Shown here: positions 22,695 through 34,763 of the stretch, in pieces | How positions within the stretch are numbered: the stretch's first letter is position 1 | Layout: each line of letters begins with the position of its first letter | Source of the DNA: Lophium mytilinum | Taxonomy: Eukaryota; Ascomycota; Dothideomycetes; Mytilinidiales; Mytilinidiaceae | Direction of reading: 5' to 3' | Assembly: GCA_010093605.1 (NCBI GenBank) | Contig: MU004200.1 | Span: 192,155-256,154 of the forward strand | DNA length: 64,000 nucleotides | Made by a program: the position numbers and the translations under genes | Notes under the pieces: model-generated | What the model saw: the letters and a program-made list of their open reading frames with translations, nothing else | What the model was told of the DNA's origin: nothing | The model's database searches: none

Positions 22695-23573
22695 GTGTGG
22701 TTCGTGGGCAGATTGGTTGTTAAAGGGGATGATGATGCCGACGCGAAGGCTATAAAGATCTAGTAGTTGATGGGTATTTTGGCGTTTAGGCACGGTCTAT
22801 GCATTTCTAGGACTCTATGCGAAAGGGTGGGGTGTGGTCAGGGACCGCGCAGGGGCAGCTTGGGTGAGAGGGGGGAGGTGTGGACATATTGTGCGTTGTT
22901 TGATTAGATATTGCGGACTTAGTACGAATGATACCCTAGCTATCCTTTCCCGTAGTCTTGAATGTCCACTTTCAATTGTTTGTGCGGGATATCGTGGTTG
23001 ATCTATGTGTCGAAGCCTGCGCCATAAGACTGCAACGCTTCAGGTTGTGACTGGCTATGTTTGATAGGACATATGGCAACTGAACGTATACTCTGATTTT
23101 GATGCATCCGGCGCGATGTGAAGTCCTGTGTTTAAGGACTCTAGGTATTGTTTGGTATGAGTGGAAAGAAACGTACTCAATTCGCAGTTTCTCAGACTTT
23201 GCTTTGCGTCGTTACCGTCGGTACTGTGCTGGAGCACTTCTAGTAGTGGTGATAAGGTGGCAGAAAGTAGAGTGCGCAAAGAACTTAATTAGAGCGGGTG
23301 AGCTTTACATCACGTACCGCCTCCACTCCGTTGACCAAATAATTTCGAGTGATGGCAACAGAAGCACCACATATCTTTGAGCAAAACTAACATCGTTTCA
23401 ACACAGGATAAGGTAAGACACCGCCCCTCGATCCGTACCCCTTGAACCTCCTCTGATAAAGCGAAATATAACAAAGATGTACAGATAAACTCGATAGTAA
23501 AGCATAATATACGATACTTCCCTGGGATATGTGTTCGTAATGACAGTGTAGGGAGACTGATCAAGAGTGACGT
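22695..23573. other. Convergent intergenic, nothing seen
   Basis: This lies between the ends of two convergent genes. Only short open stretches without motifs are present. Confidence 0.45.
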
Positions 23574-25110
23574 TCACTCCTTATACGATCCCTTCACCAC
23601 TCGTCCGCTTCTCGACGTCCGCGTTGGAATTATCACGGGCTCTTTCTGAGGCATAGCGGCTGCCTTGGCCGTAGTTGTAGTCGTCTTCTTTGCCTTCGCT
23701 TTTGTCTTCTTCTTAGGTTTGGTTTCAGGCTTCGGCTTTGATGCCGGTTGCATCTTCATTCCAACATTCGCTGTCTCACCCGCTGGCTGAACATCGATGG
23801 TGCCGCGTTCGGGTTGAGATTCTGAGAGATCGGTAGTGACATCGCCAAAAGGCTCAACTTGGCGCTGCTTCTCGGTGATGGTCGCAGCGTGGTTTACCAA
23901 TGTGAGGCCACTCAGGTCATGGCTGACGCTTCCAGAGCCCTCGACATGAATGTGTTTCTCTTGCACCGCCTCTTGCGTTGAAAGACGTTTGTGCTTAGTC
24001 TCTGTCGCTTTGAGATTCTTCTTGATAGACTCCACTTTGACCTTCTTCGGTACTACAGCGCTACCTGAAGCCTCAGCGCTTTGAGAGGTGTCCTCGAGCT
24101 TCCGTTTCAGTTCGGGTGAGATTCTAGAAGCTGTGTCCGGCGCGGTACCATAGACGCCAGTATCAACAAGGGCACAAGATCCGGTAATGAAGTCTTGATC
24201 CTCCGGGCCCAATCCATCGAAGCCTTCAAGCTCACCGACGGCGAGTACATCTCGTACTTTCCTGTACTCATCTGTAGTGGCACAGCCCCTATCAAACGCA
24301 CCATCAGTTTCGAAACCACCGAGAAACAAGATTCAGACCTACCAATGCTTGTATCTCCATCCCTCATGCCCTTGGAATCGCACTTGAATCCCCAGCCGGA
24401 GCTCCCCCTTCTTGATCTTAATTTTCGCATCCTTGCACTCCTTGTTCTGGCAGGTCGCTCGAGCCTGCGGCGCAACTTCGACCTTGTAAGCCGGCTCCAG
24501 AATGCCCTTGAACGTCTTATCAGTCACACTACCGGCCTCGAACGCGAGCCGGACGTGTTCTTTGGCCTGTTCTGTCAAGGTGTCATACCCCGGGGCATTC
24601 TCCGGTTCGCCCTTGGCGATGTCCTTGATAGTAGCAATCTGCTTACTAGTGACGCAGCGCCTAGACGGTGAGCTTTAGGCTACGTAGAACTTGCGATGCG
24701 CTTACCAATGCTTGAAGGTCCAAAACATATCTCCCGTGTGGTAGAATAGCGTGTAAGTACCAAAGCGGAGTTCGCCAAGCTCAATCTTGTGGCCTCCGCG
24801 TTTGCAAGGCGCGCTTTGGCAGGCTGCTTGGTTGGAGGGTGAGTGTTCTGGTTTTGATGTCAGCAAAAGAGAGCAGTTTTGAGGAGCGATTGAGCTCACC
24901 AACGCGGTGCTTGGGGATGTTGTCGGCGTCATCTTCAAAGCCTGGCGCGATTGCCGGCAGCACTGATAGCGTAGGCTGCGACGGCGGGGGATCGAACGTG
25001 TAGGTGATAGTTGGATGAGCGTTGGGACTGCCACCATGATCGGGATCGAATGGTGAGCCCAATACGTAGGGCAACAAGTCCGTGACGTGAGGAAGGGTTG
25101 AAAGGCTCAT
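23574..25110 (-). CDS. Tandem PARP-type zinc-finger protein without PARP catalytic domain
   Basis: Exons 24900-25110, 24706-24847, 24343-24660 and 23574-24288 encode 461 aa. Two PARP-type fingers are visible, each with a C-x4-C pair, a G-E-L-R-[FL]-G strand, an aromatic region and a closing H-W-x-C. Finger 1 is around residues 80-135 (F-K-H-W-R-C) and finger 2 around 180-230 (Y-K-H-W-G-C). An intron interrupts each finger at the same place, inside the Trp codon of H-W-x-C, which suggests internal duplication. The C-terminal half is Lys/Ser/Thr-rich and disordered, with K-K-K-T-K-A-K-A-K-K and S-R-S-G-R-V-V-K-G, like DNA- or chromatin-binding tails. No ADP-ribosyltransferase domain follows. 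A role in sensing DNA ends or nicks is inferred from the fingers alone. Confidence 0.82.
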
Positions 25111-25867
25111 CTCGAGAGCGCGTGGGTACTAGCAGCTACAAGCGAGTGTTGAGAGCAACGTGAAGGATGCAAAGCAGACAAAAAGTGAACAAGTTGAAGA
25201 AGTTGGGATGATGAAGTGGGGAGATGAAGTGTGATCAAGAAGGGAAGAGGTCAAGATTAGGAAGGTGCGCCTGACCAGGCAGCCTCCTTCACCTGGGCAC
25301 TGCAAACCTCATGCCCAGATAGTTGCTGAACCAATTTACTCGTCTATGAATGTAGATTGAAAAACACAGTAGTATTGGCACATTCGAAGGCTAGTGAAGA
25401 CCATTGAGGCCAACTCATTTGCTATTGGTTGGCACCCGTGACCTCACCTCTAGCATTGAAATCACCTGGAGCGTCCGAGTACCAGGATGAAGGCGTACTT
25501 GCACCTCTATGACACCGCTCCAAGTCCTCCACGACCTAAAGAAAATCCCAAGGCGATTCAAGCCCATCAATCTAGCAAGCCTGCAACCTTACCGGGCTAC
25601 CTCAAGGGGTGGCGATTAGATGTAAAGATCAGACTTTTGAGCTGCTGCTCCAATTTTCTATTAGTACCTTGGGCCACCACAAGCGGTATATCAATATTTT
25701 AAGAATACTTGTGTTCAAGTACTGTGGTATGATCAAACCATCTGATCTCGCCTACTATGCCGTTATTCTACACGTTAGATAGTCTCGTAACTTGGGTATA
25801 TCCTGCGAACGACCGAAGTATTATCCTCATTCATAAACCACCCGATCCTATCAAATACGCTAAAGCC
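25111..25867. other. Intergenic, nothing recognised
   Basis: This contains the promoter of the PARP-finger gene (minus strand) and the 3' flank of the rhodopsin-domain gene. No gene is seen. Confidence 0.45.
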
Positions 25868-27328
25868 TCACCTATGTTGAGCATCCACTGGCGCCAGAAT
25901 CTGCTCCTGACTACTTCCAAAGGCCCTCGGCGTCGCATCATTACTCGGCATCCTGCCGTGCGTCGGCTGGCTCATCCCAATTTTAGCTTGTTGCTTGACC
26001 GCAACAAAAGAGTCCATCTTATACCCATCAATCGGACTCGCCTCGCTACTTCCCCCAGGTTCGCCCTCCCGACTGCCCTTAAAGCTGTTTGAATGCACGC
26101 CCGATTTATCGCGACTATGAAGAGTATACCCTGAACGCTTCGTCACAGCCCTCGCGCGCTCGCGCTGGGCGCCGGAGATGAGAGGCTTGAGGGATGGGAT
26201 GCAGGCGCACATGATGCCGATGTTGACTTCGATGATGGACCAAAGGTTGATCTGGACGGAGTCGTAGAAGGGGTCTTTAGACTCGGTGAAGATGCGGATA
26301 GAGTAAAGGCGAATAATGGACGCAATGGTGCTAAAGATACCCATGCCGAAGATGATGAAGAGGGCGATCTTTTCGCGTTTGGGGCGCTGGATCGTCCAGA
26401 GGGTTTTTAGTGGGAGTGCGAGCATCCAGATGTCAGTTACGATGTTGAATCCGGATGTGCCTGGTGAGGAGTGTCAGGTCTATGTGATCTGGGAGAATGC
26501 GGCCCTTGAGGAATTTACTGTAGAAGAAAGCAGTGGTGTTCAAACATCGCCCGTGGACCAGTCCCGTGAGGTCCCACATCTTGTGAAGCGGGAGGCATTG
26601 CACGAGGCAAACTACGATGCATACAGTTACGAACATGGACAGAAGAGCCATTGTCGCCTTGCATAGAATCTGAAAGATCCTCTCGGCGGCTACAAGATTG
26701 GCGTCAGCATTCTGCAGGATTGTAGGATAGTAGCTAGATCGTACCAATCCGTAAATAAAACAGCAAGATGGACATTTTGACTACGCACATGAAAGAGACC
26801 CTCGTTAGCTCCCATATGCAGTTTCAGGGTCCTTTTGTACCACTTACTACAATATACAAGGCAATAGTAAGTGATCTCAATACCGAGCGTAAGCTACAAT
26901 GCTGGTCAGAGACTTCCCTGGCTCCATTGATGACTCACATACCTTCATAAGATTGATCATCTGATCTAATTCCAAAGTTGCTCCGCTGTAGCCCATTCCG
27001 TTCGGTCGTAAAGCAAGTATTTCCGCCATGTAGGCCAAAATGAGCACCTACTAAAGATTAGGACCGTCATCAACTAGATTGATGGTGCACTTACCAATCC
27101 AGCAACACTCATCCAGTCGTCTGCCCCTACGTTTCTAACGATGAACTGACGCGTGACTATGCGCAACGCAACAAACGTGACTTCGGCGCACAACAGTCAG
27201 CCTCAAGCCGTCGGAGGAGAAAAGAGATACCTACACCCAAAAAAAGTCATCACTACCGTCACGACAGTGACTGTATTTTGACGTGACTGCTCCGTCGCTA
27301 CCGCTGGATCGACATGGGATGGGTCCAT
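25868..27328 (-). CDS. Fungal rhodopsin-domain (PTH11-like) 7-TM protein
   Basis: Seven exons (27235-27328, 27095-27180, 26943-27047, 26851-26893, 26745-26780, 26519-26689, 25868-26460) give 375 aa, and all phases close. Two exons are very small (43 and 36 nt). Family landmarks are A-L-R-I-V-T-R, G-A-D-D-W near the second helix, K-M-S-I-L-L-F-Y-L-R-I, C-L-P-L-H-K-M-W-D-L-T, C-L-N-T-T-A-F-F-Y and F-N-I-V-T-D-I-W-M-L-A-L-P. These mark the fungal rhodopsin/PTH11-like family of plasma-membrane proteins, several of which act as surface receptors in plant pathogens. A soluble Ser-rich cytoplasmic tail of about 100 residues ends the protein. The ligand is unknown. Confidence 0.85.
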
Positions 27329-30009
27329 AATGTTTGATTTAAGCCTAGCGACGAGGAATGGTTTCCGTATGGTTGTTGATGACTGGTAAGATGGTTCCCA
27401 GTCTATAAGATCCGAGATGAGAGTGCGACACCATAAGAAGAGGGTGATCTTGATATAGAATAAGAGGCTCGGGAGGACGGGATGTACCGCGTTCAGACTG
27501 TGGGGAAGCATGTCCAAGTAGACTTACCAGCGTACCGGAACCGAGTGGTGAGCCATACAAGAACTTTCACAAGCAGACGATCCCTGAGCAGACTAGGTCC
27601 GCGCTGCAGGAGGTTAGGGCGATGATGCAACGGGCTCTCGTAACCAGTGGGTGAAACAAGCCACCGAACCTCCCGTAGCGCATCTCGAGTCATTAGCTTT
27701 CACACTCCGTTTTCAGGGCAGTCTAGCGTGAACGCCAAAACTTGGAGGTATAAGAATGGTTGAAGGGCTAGCGAGACAGTTGACGGTGCTCTCCAGGCTA
27801 GCTGGCGATCTTGGCTACTGGAAGCCTGAGACGCTGCAGTGTGGCACATCAACCTTAAGCAGTGCAAATGTGCAGTTGTTGCATATGTTAGTGGGCAAAC
27901 CCCCTGGTAATACACGTGTGCGGTAACTACCCTGGGGTATATGAGAGTCAGTGATCAAATTCCAACGCCTGAAATATAGTATTTGAGGCGTAGACGCACG
28001 CGGCCATGGCGGAAATAGTGGAGAGGTATTCAAGTGTATGATCTGATGGTGGACAAGGGAGGGGATACAGGCTGTTTGAAACTTAGCCGTATTCTGATGT
28101 ATCAAGCATGTACATCTATGGAGACAGCCCTTGCATTAAAATGGGCGGGAACCTAAAAGTTCGGGAAAGTATAGCCAATGGCAGAATTAGGACTGGTAGA
28201 GGGTGTGGTGGTGTTGCGAGTTGAGAGGGAGGCGTGCTTGGCGCCTGTTTGAAGGTTGAGGACAACCCCCTGTGTAGATCGCAGGGACGCCCAAGACTTG
28301 GCTTGGGACATGGATATGCATTTTAGACACGGAGCCTGTGCGACCGCGCCATCACCGCAGCGTCTGTGGGAGCAATTCCTGCTACAAAACTCTGTTGCGC
28401 CTTTGCCCGTGTCTCAACCGAGAGGGGTAAAGATACACCGGTTGCCTATCTCTGTGGTAGAAACGACGTCAGAAAGACACCTAGAGCAGAGGTCCCTTGG
28501 TCGCCATAGATCGCCCCGTTAGACTGATACAAGTCCAGCGCCTGGATGCGTCCGGTGGTCTAACGCGAGACTAACCCACGGAAGTTAGCCGCAAATTTGG
28601 GACGATCTAGTAGAGAAAGTAACGCCCCACGGTACCGTACTTTTAACAGATCCAGCTCAACCTTGGTAGAGAAACTTCCAGGAAAGGGCTTCCTCCGTTC
28701 TGATCCCATCTATACCGCCTGTGACTTGATTTCTGCGCTAGACCACCGGACGCATACAGGCGCGGTATGGTGAATATTGAGGCCGATCTACTCTCCTCGA
28801 CATCGGAATGCAAGCGCCCCTTGATCCCATAGACGTAATGCAAGCTGTTCCTCGGCGCAAGGCATTTTTGGCGAGTACAGTTGGCGTTCTTCGTGCATGA
28901 ATACAAGAAGGTACAGCGGGAAACCTGTTATGGCCGAGATGCGACTGTCCTGGCGCTCTATCGAATAGCCAACCACACGGTAGCTGTCCCTGCAGTCTGT
29001 AGGCCGAGATGGTTCCCCGTCGCCTTGACTCCGGGAGTGTTGCAGGTCTCGAGCCTAAAGTTGTCCTGACCGCTTGATTTCGCCCCAGGATGCATCCACA
29101 TGCGAGCGGAGCCAGCGGGATCAGTAAGGCGAGCGTGCTGCACCCCAGACCACAGGACGCCCGCCGCGACGGGGAGCCCCGGCCCGCTCCCAGCACATCC
29201 ATTTTCCCCGAAGGCTGATTGCGGTGGAACCCTGTTTGGTGATACGGTGGCAAAAGCAAGAGTAGTGTCGACCGTGTGTCTTTATGGTTCATGAGAGCAG
29301 CAAATACTCCGGTGAGCGTTCCTAACGAGTGCAGTCTGCAGTCTTGTCTTTAGAGAAGAGCAGAGACATAGTAGTAGCTGGGTAGTTTTCGAGATGCGAT
29401 TTTCTGATCCGACTGCTTCGTAGTGATCGCGATGCAGAAACCAATTTGATAGCATGTCCCTTGGTACCGCCCTTGGGTTGGAGGTCTACGTGCCCTGCAT
29501 GAAGTCAGCCTACACCCCCAAAGGCCGAGACACTTACCCACAATTATACTTTTCGGAGCAATCGAAACCGTCGCCAGTGTTCCAGGGTAAGCTAGGGGTT
29601 GTTGCTAAAGACGTAGGCACCTCCACACGAATTTGCTTTAACGTTGATCTAGCCGCATACTGAATGGAGCTACTCGCCTTGGTCCACAAACCAGGGTGTG
29701 ATAGATCTAGACCCAAGTAGAATGTCCGTTGATGTGAGGGGCAAGTTTCAAGAGACGACAGTGCCAAGACTATGTCGCCCTCTATCAGCTTTAGGTTTCA
29801 AGCTATGCTGGCAACACGTGCCGTTTTCGTCTTCTTGTTGAAACTCGATGCGATGCTATGTGGAAAAGCTTTGAGGCACTCTGACGAGTCGTAAAATACT
29901 GCCTTTATCAATCCCCTAGGGGTCTTGATATACCGATGTAGGCTTTTGGATCCTCTTCGCCCCTAATTTCTACCTACTTCTAGGGTGTTAGTCACCAGAC
30001 GCTTTAAAT
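27329..30009. other. Gene-poor interval with possible remnants
   Basis: Minus-strand open stretches with some coding character occur at about 27550-27693 (ending R-F-R-Y-A-G before a GTAAGT donor) and at 28788-28976. Neither has a recognisable domain or a complete exon chain. Overlapping frames at 28738-29292 are all GC-rich and motif-free, and I do not call them. I see no terminal repeats. Confidence 0.4.
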
Positions 30010-30328
30010 CAGATCATGAAAAGGAGCTATTTTGGGTAATGTAAGATGTATGAGAGGAGCCAGTCCGTGCAATGTGAAGTCATTTTTGGCATACTATTGT
30101 GTCGCACTTCATATCAGACACTGGGATTTGGGTTATTTTGGGTGATGTGAGATGTATGAAGTGGAGCTAGTCCGTGCGATTTAAAGTCTCTTTTGGCATA
30201 CTATTGTGTCGCAATTCATATCAGACCCCGGGATTTGGGTCATTTTAGGCGATGTGAGATGTATGAAGTGAAGCCAGTCCGCGCGATCTGGAGTCGTTTT
30301 CGGCCTACTATTGCGTCGCACTCTGAAT
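30010..30328. repeat. Tandem repeat, ~106-bp unit, about three copies
   Basis: Three consecutive units share the words GATGTATGA, AGTCCG and GGC(A/C)TACTATTG(T/C)GTCGCA. Equivalent positions fall at 30029, 30135 and 30242, giving periods of 106 and 107 bp. Divergence between units is moderate, with several C-to-T type differences. No coding frame runs through the array. It lies just beyond the 3' end of the VMA22 gene. Confidence 0.85.
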
Positions 30329-30623
30329 AAAGCTCTCAAATATATTCATCAAGATCGTTGCTAGCCTTGGTCGAATGTTGATCTTGTTCAATTCCTCGAT
30401 CCACTAGGAACTCGCCAGCCGCGCGACGAAGGGACAGGCCGTAGACCACGTGCCTCGGCGATGGCACACACATACCGTTTGAAGTGGGCAATGAGCAGAA
30501 GAGAAATTCGGTGTGGAAGTACCATGTGATCTTCCTTCTGACACTGACGCGTATGCACAATGCAATCTCTTTCGGCATCCTGAAATGGACCATTAGCCAA
30601 ATCGCCTCGACCCTCGCCAATAA
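30329..30623. other. 3' flank of VMA22-like gene
   Basis: This is the short interval between the repeat array and the stop codon at 30624. Nothing else is seen. Confidence 0.4.
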
Positions 30624-31364
30624 TTATCCCGCTATCTTCCGTAACCTCTTCCTCGCCCTTCCGATCTCAATCTCCATGTTTCTCAGCTCTTTCGAAAGCG
30701 ACGCTAAACGCGGTATAGGTCCATCAACAGTGGATACAAAGCTAGACTGCGCGGAGCGGAGGGCTGGGGGGACGAGGATGCCAAACCAGCGGATGGGATC
30801 TAGAGAGTTGGCATAGACGTGTTTTTCTTCTATGAATGGGACATCTAGGGTCTTTTCGGGGGGCTCTGATGTTTCGGCTTGGGGTTCGTTCTTCAAGGGC
30901 TGCTCAGGCGTATCTGGCCTTTCGGATTCTTCTTTCGAGGCGTTCTCTTGCAGTTCAACTTTGGACACTGTGAAGCTTGGAACTTCGCCATTCATTTTTA
31001 TAGATCTAGGTTGTTGTTAAAGTAGGGCTGGTATAGGTAGTACAGCAACATACACATGTCTAGACGCCTGCATACGCTCGTCGTAGTAATCCTGGCCGAA
31101 CCGAGTGCGATTGTGGTAGTTTGCCTGTGCTAGAGAGATATAGCCCTAACAAATATCACACTAATTCAGTTTGGGTTCCATCATCTCGTGAGGGTGTATA
31201 GCTACCGAAGACAACTGCGACGACGCCTGCTCGCGCGCTTTCATGTATTGATCTAGAAGCTCCAAATACTGCTCTAGCAGCTCGTCCAGTCGTATAACAA
31301 GCTCCTCCCTATCATCCCCAGGCTTCGACGGTATCTCTGGGGGTGGTGTAAGCAATTCCGCCAT
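30624..31364 (-). CDS. VMA22: V-ATPase assembly factor VMA22/CCDC115-like
   Basis: Exons 31206-31364, 31054-31145 and 30624-31005 encode 210 aa, with phases closing exactly. The N-terminus is a helical, coiled-coil type region (L-D-E-L-L-E-Q-Y-L-E-L-L-D-Q-Y), followed by G-Y-I-S-L-A-Q-A-N-Y in exon 2. An acidic linker leads to the C-terminal signature D-P-I-R-W-F-G-I-L-V-P-P-A-L-R-S-A-Q, which I recognise from the fungal Vma22/CCDC115 family. Family members work in the ER to assemble the Vo sector of the vacuolar proton pump. The gene starts 150 bp from SURF1 on the opposite strand, so the two share a promoter region. Confidence 0.85.
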
Positions 31365-31514
31365 ATCTCATCTGTCGTGTAGTTCTCAAAACAACTTGAA
31401 GGTATTGAAGCTCCCTCCACCTCCGCGGCGTCACCGCACTCGGCAACTTTTCCCAAACGCCGACCTCGACATCCCACCACCACCATCTACCCCCATGAAC
31501 CCCATTAAACCACA
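31365..31514. promoter_or_regulatory. Bidirectional promoter VMA22 / SURF1
   Basis: This 150-bp interval separates two divergent start codons. It is CCACC-rich on the plus strand close to the SURF1 start. No obvious TATA box is seen. Confidence 0.5.
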
Positions 31515-32681
31515 ATGTCCAAGCCGCAGCCCTTCCTACGCGTGCTGGGTCGATTATCGACCTCCAATGGCCCGAGCATAGCACTCTTCACACGCGCATC
31601 CCGCACACCACGCTTCCAATGCCTCCGCCAGCCCCTCCACCGGCGGTTCAAGAGCACGCAGCCGGGCGATAGTCCCGACTTCGAGTCTCTCCTCGACAAG
31701 CCAGTCCGAATAATGAGGAGCGGAAAGCAGCACGGGCCGGGCTTGATAATACTAGGTACATATATTCTTTTCTGGTCTCTTACAACTCAATCCAAATTAA
31801 ATCATATCAATTCAATATATATTCCTCCGGCAACCTCTATCCTCCATACATCACCCAACACCCAACCTCATAACAGCACTAACACCCTCCACAGCCCTCA
31901 TCCCCGTCACCGCCTTCATCCTCGGCACCTGGCAAGTCCAACGCCTCTCTTGGAAAACCACCCTCCTCGCCTCCTTCGAAGACCGCCTCGTACGGCCCCC
32001 GCTCCCGCTTCCCCCCAACATCGACCCCGCCGCTATCCCCTCCTTCGACTACCGCCGCGTCTATGCCACGGGCATCCTACGGCACGACCTAGAAATGCTG
32101 GTCGGGCCGCGGCTACACGATGGCGAGGACGGCTACCTCGTCGTCACGCCTCTAGAACGCACCGACGACTCGGGGGAAAAGGGGCGGATATTAGTGTGCA
32201 GAGGCTGGATACGGAAGGACAAGGCGGAGCAGAAAACGCGGGGGGAGGGCTTGCCGACAGGGGAGGTGACGGTGCAAGGGCTGCTGCGGGAGCCGTGGAA
32301 GAAGAACCTGTTCACGCCGGTGAACACCCCGGCGCGGGGCTTGTGGCATTTCCCGGATGTCGATGAAATGGCGCAGTGGACGGGTAGCCAGGCGGTGTGG
32401 ATTGAGGAGACGATGCGGCCGGATCTGCTGCTGGCGTATGATCGCGAGGCCAAAGGGGTGCCGATTGGCAGGCCGGCGGAGGTGAATGTTAGGAATAACC
32501 ATACGCAGTACATATTCACGTGGTATGTATTGGGATGAATGGTCAATGATTGGTCTTGGGTATATTTGCTAACGGGACTAGGTATGCGTTATCGGCGTTC
32601 ACGACAGTGATGCTCTGGATGGTCGTTAAGAAGCCGCCTTCGAACACAGCGGCGAGGGTGAGGCATAGTACACAGTGGTAA
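31515..32681 (+). CDS. SHY1: SURF1/SHY1 cytochrome c oxidase assembly protein
   Basis: Exons 31515-31755, 31895-32522 and 32582-32681 encode 322 aa. The N-terminus is rich in Arg and Ser, typical of a mitochondrial presequence. Two transmembrane segments frame the protein, as in all SURF1 proteins: one at about 80-98 (I-P-V-T-A-F-I-L-G-T-W-Q-V-Q-R-L) and one near the C-terminus (A-L-S-A-F-T-T-V-M-L-W). Between them are the family blocks Y-R-R-V-Y-A-T-G, G-P-R, R-G-W-I and N-H-T-Q-Y-I-F-T-W-Y. SURF1 helps insert heme a into Cox1 in the mitochondrial inner membrane. The first intron (139 bp) is longer and AT-rich. Confidence 0.93.
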
Positions 32682-32709
32682 CGACGGCCATGTCTATCTT
32701 TATCATCAA

Positions 32710-34583
32710 TCATTCCTCCTGGATCGTTTCCATCCGCGTCCGTCTCGGCCGCTTTACTTTGCCTGGCGGCGCCATCCGGATTTCTTGAAGAAGTTCCCTG
32801 GGTAGCAGCTTCTGGGCCAGCGAGAAAGACGACGTGTTGACATTGATCTGCCGTTGTCTGTTGCGAAGTTCATTAGCGATGCGGTCTGTTGGCTGTATAT
32901 ATATGTACAAAAGTGTAACATACCTCTTCATAAGCATAATGACATCAGAGTCATCAATCGTCTTCCGCTGCGCATGCTGCGCGTAATCCGCCAGGTCCTC
33001 ACCCGCTTGCTCGAAGAACCAGTCTGTAGCCTGCATGATTGCAGTGAGCGTCTCTTTGCTGATCTTCGAGTTGATGCCCTGGGACTTCGCGAAGCCGTTT
33101 GCAAGCTTTTTGACGACGCCGGAGGGGAACTCTGGATACTCGGTGCCGTTTTTGGAGACGCGGAGTTCTCTTCGTCGTCGGCCTGCTTTTTTGGCGGTGG
33201 TAGGATCGGGGCCGGGCAGGATGCTTCGATCTATAGCTGCCTCTTCCTCTCGGTAGGCTTGCAGGTCCGCTGCCACCACCTCTTCGTTTGGGTCCTCGAA
33301 ATCCGGTTCTTCATCTAAGACTATGTCGTCTTCGGCTTCCACAGCGTCATCATCATCGTCCGGGACTGGTGGGACCATATCGTCTTCATCCTCCTCATAC
33401 TCCCCGTCCTCAGTCTGACCAGCATCGTCATCTGGGGCCTCATCACCTAGGGCCTCATCATCCGCAACCACCGGCGAGGCCTCACGAAGAACACGTTGCG
33501 GGACGATAAACCTAAACGTAGGATCATCCGGCTCCTCGTCATCATCCTCTAACCCCTCAAGCTCACTCAGTCGACTTTGCCTACGGTCCATCAGAGCGCG
33601 AAGCTCGACTGTATTGTCATCGAACTCATCTCCAACGTCGTCGTCCCCAAGTAGCAGCTCATCCTCGTCCATCCTCGGCCTTCGATTGATAAATGCGCCA
33701 TCAATCTCGAACTCGCTAGGCTCAGGCCCTAGGTCATTCAACTCACCGAACCCGCTCAAACGCGTTGAGAATCGTCGTCTTGGGTCCTCGCTCAATGCCC
33801 GCCGCCCAAACTCGAGGGATTGCATAGTCGCGTTGTCCACGTCGTCTGGTAAATCCGGGAGCATGGACTGCCGCGGTGGAGCCTCGTGGAAAGAGTCGTC
33901 GTCGTACAGATCACCCAGAGGCATGCTGAGGCGCGGTCGCTCCATATCCGGACCGGCATCGAAATCGTCTAGGGCGGGATTCCGGTTACGAGGCGGTTGG
34001 GTGTCGCCATCGGGGGACAGGACCGTGGGCTTAGTAGATTTCGCGAGGACTGTAATAGTGCAATGATCAGTTGACTGTTTCCTCGAAAATGTCTGTGCTA
34101 TACCCACTTCTGCTCAATGCTCGCAGCGTATCCCGCGGCGTCTCCCTCTGCCCCCGCCCGCTCTTCCGTCTGTTCTGCCCCGGGGTCCGCGCAGCCTCCA
34201 ACCGTTCTCGCAGGGCGCGGATCGCATGAGGTGTTGTAGGGGCGCCGCGACGCGCGGTAATGGGTCGGGTTGCTGGGCCGCCCCGCGGTGTGCGAGCAGC
34301 GCTTCCCGGGGTTCGGATCGCGATGTTTGGGGTTCTGTTGCGTTCGCGGCCTCCAGAGAGAGGACCGGCGCTGGATGGCCGTCGGACGGGAGTTGAGGTT
34401 GGGCGAATGATGCGACCGAGCTGGTGTAGCTATCGAAAAATCAGACATTGCTATGAATTCCTGATGGGGAGAGAAGCTTACAGTAGCAAATGCAGTCTCC
34501 TCGGTCTCCTCATCCGGAACTACTTCATTGGCGGTGGAATTCCGAGGGGTGATTCGCGCCCTTTTTCGCTCGGGTTCAGACAT
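32710..34583 (-). CDS. Kinetochore protein CENP-T (Cnn1 homologue)
   Basis: Exons 34482-34583, 34108-34429, 32924-34049 and 32710-32857 encode 565 aa. The C-terminal ~110 residues form the CENP-T histone fold: F-P-S-G-V-V-K-K-L-A, A-T-D-W-F-F-E-Q-A-G-E-D-L-A-D-Y-A, K-T-I-D-D-S-D-V-I-M-L-M-K-R-Q-R, and L-L-P-R-E-L-L-Q-E-I-R. The N-terminal region is basic, with repeated T-P-R/R-T-P motifs and E-T-P-R-D-T-L-R-A-L-S-R, a segment conserved in CENP-T. A very acidic linker of about 250 residues separates the two. CENP-T links centromeric chromatin (with CENP-W) to the Ndc80 complex. The T-P sites are likely mitotic kinase sites, by analogy with characterised homologues. The stop lies only 28 bp from the convergent SURF1 stop. 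Confidence 0.93.
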
Positions 34584-34763
34584 GCTGGTGGGTTAGTATA
34601 GATGGTGGGGCTGACAATCGTAGTAGAGTACGCGATGTTGACATGGTGTTGAGTTCCACGCGTTGGCGTCGGAAGAAGGTTATCGATAAGGGCAAAGGCT
34701 TGGCATAAATCCTAATTCACGAGTCCACCAAATTTCTGCATCTTTTTGACCAACTCGTACAAC
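34584..34763. promoter_or_regulatory. Bidirectional promoter CENP-T / CMS1
   Basis: 180 bp separate the divergent start codons of the CENP-T and CMS1-like genes. ACGCGTTGGCG at 34658-34668 contains ACGCGT, the core of the MluI cell-cycle box bound by MBF in yeasts. Its activity here is inference. Confidence 0.45.

Noticed and set aside
28738-29292. Long overlapping minus- and plus-strand frames
   Set aside because: Several frames are open together because of base composition; none has a domain, start context, splice support or protein-like pattern that excludes the others.
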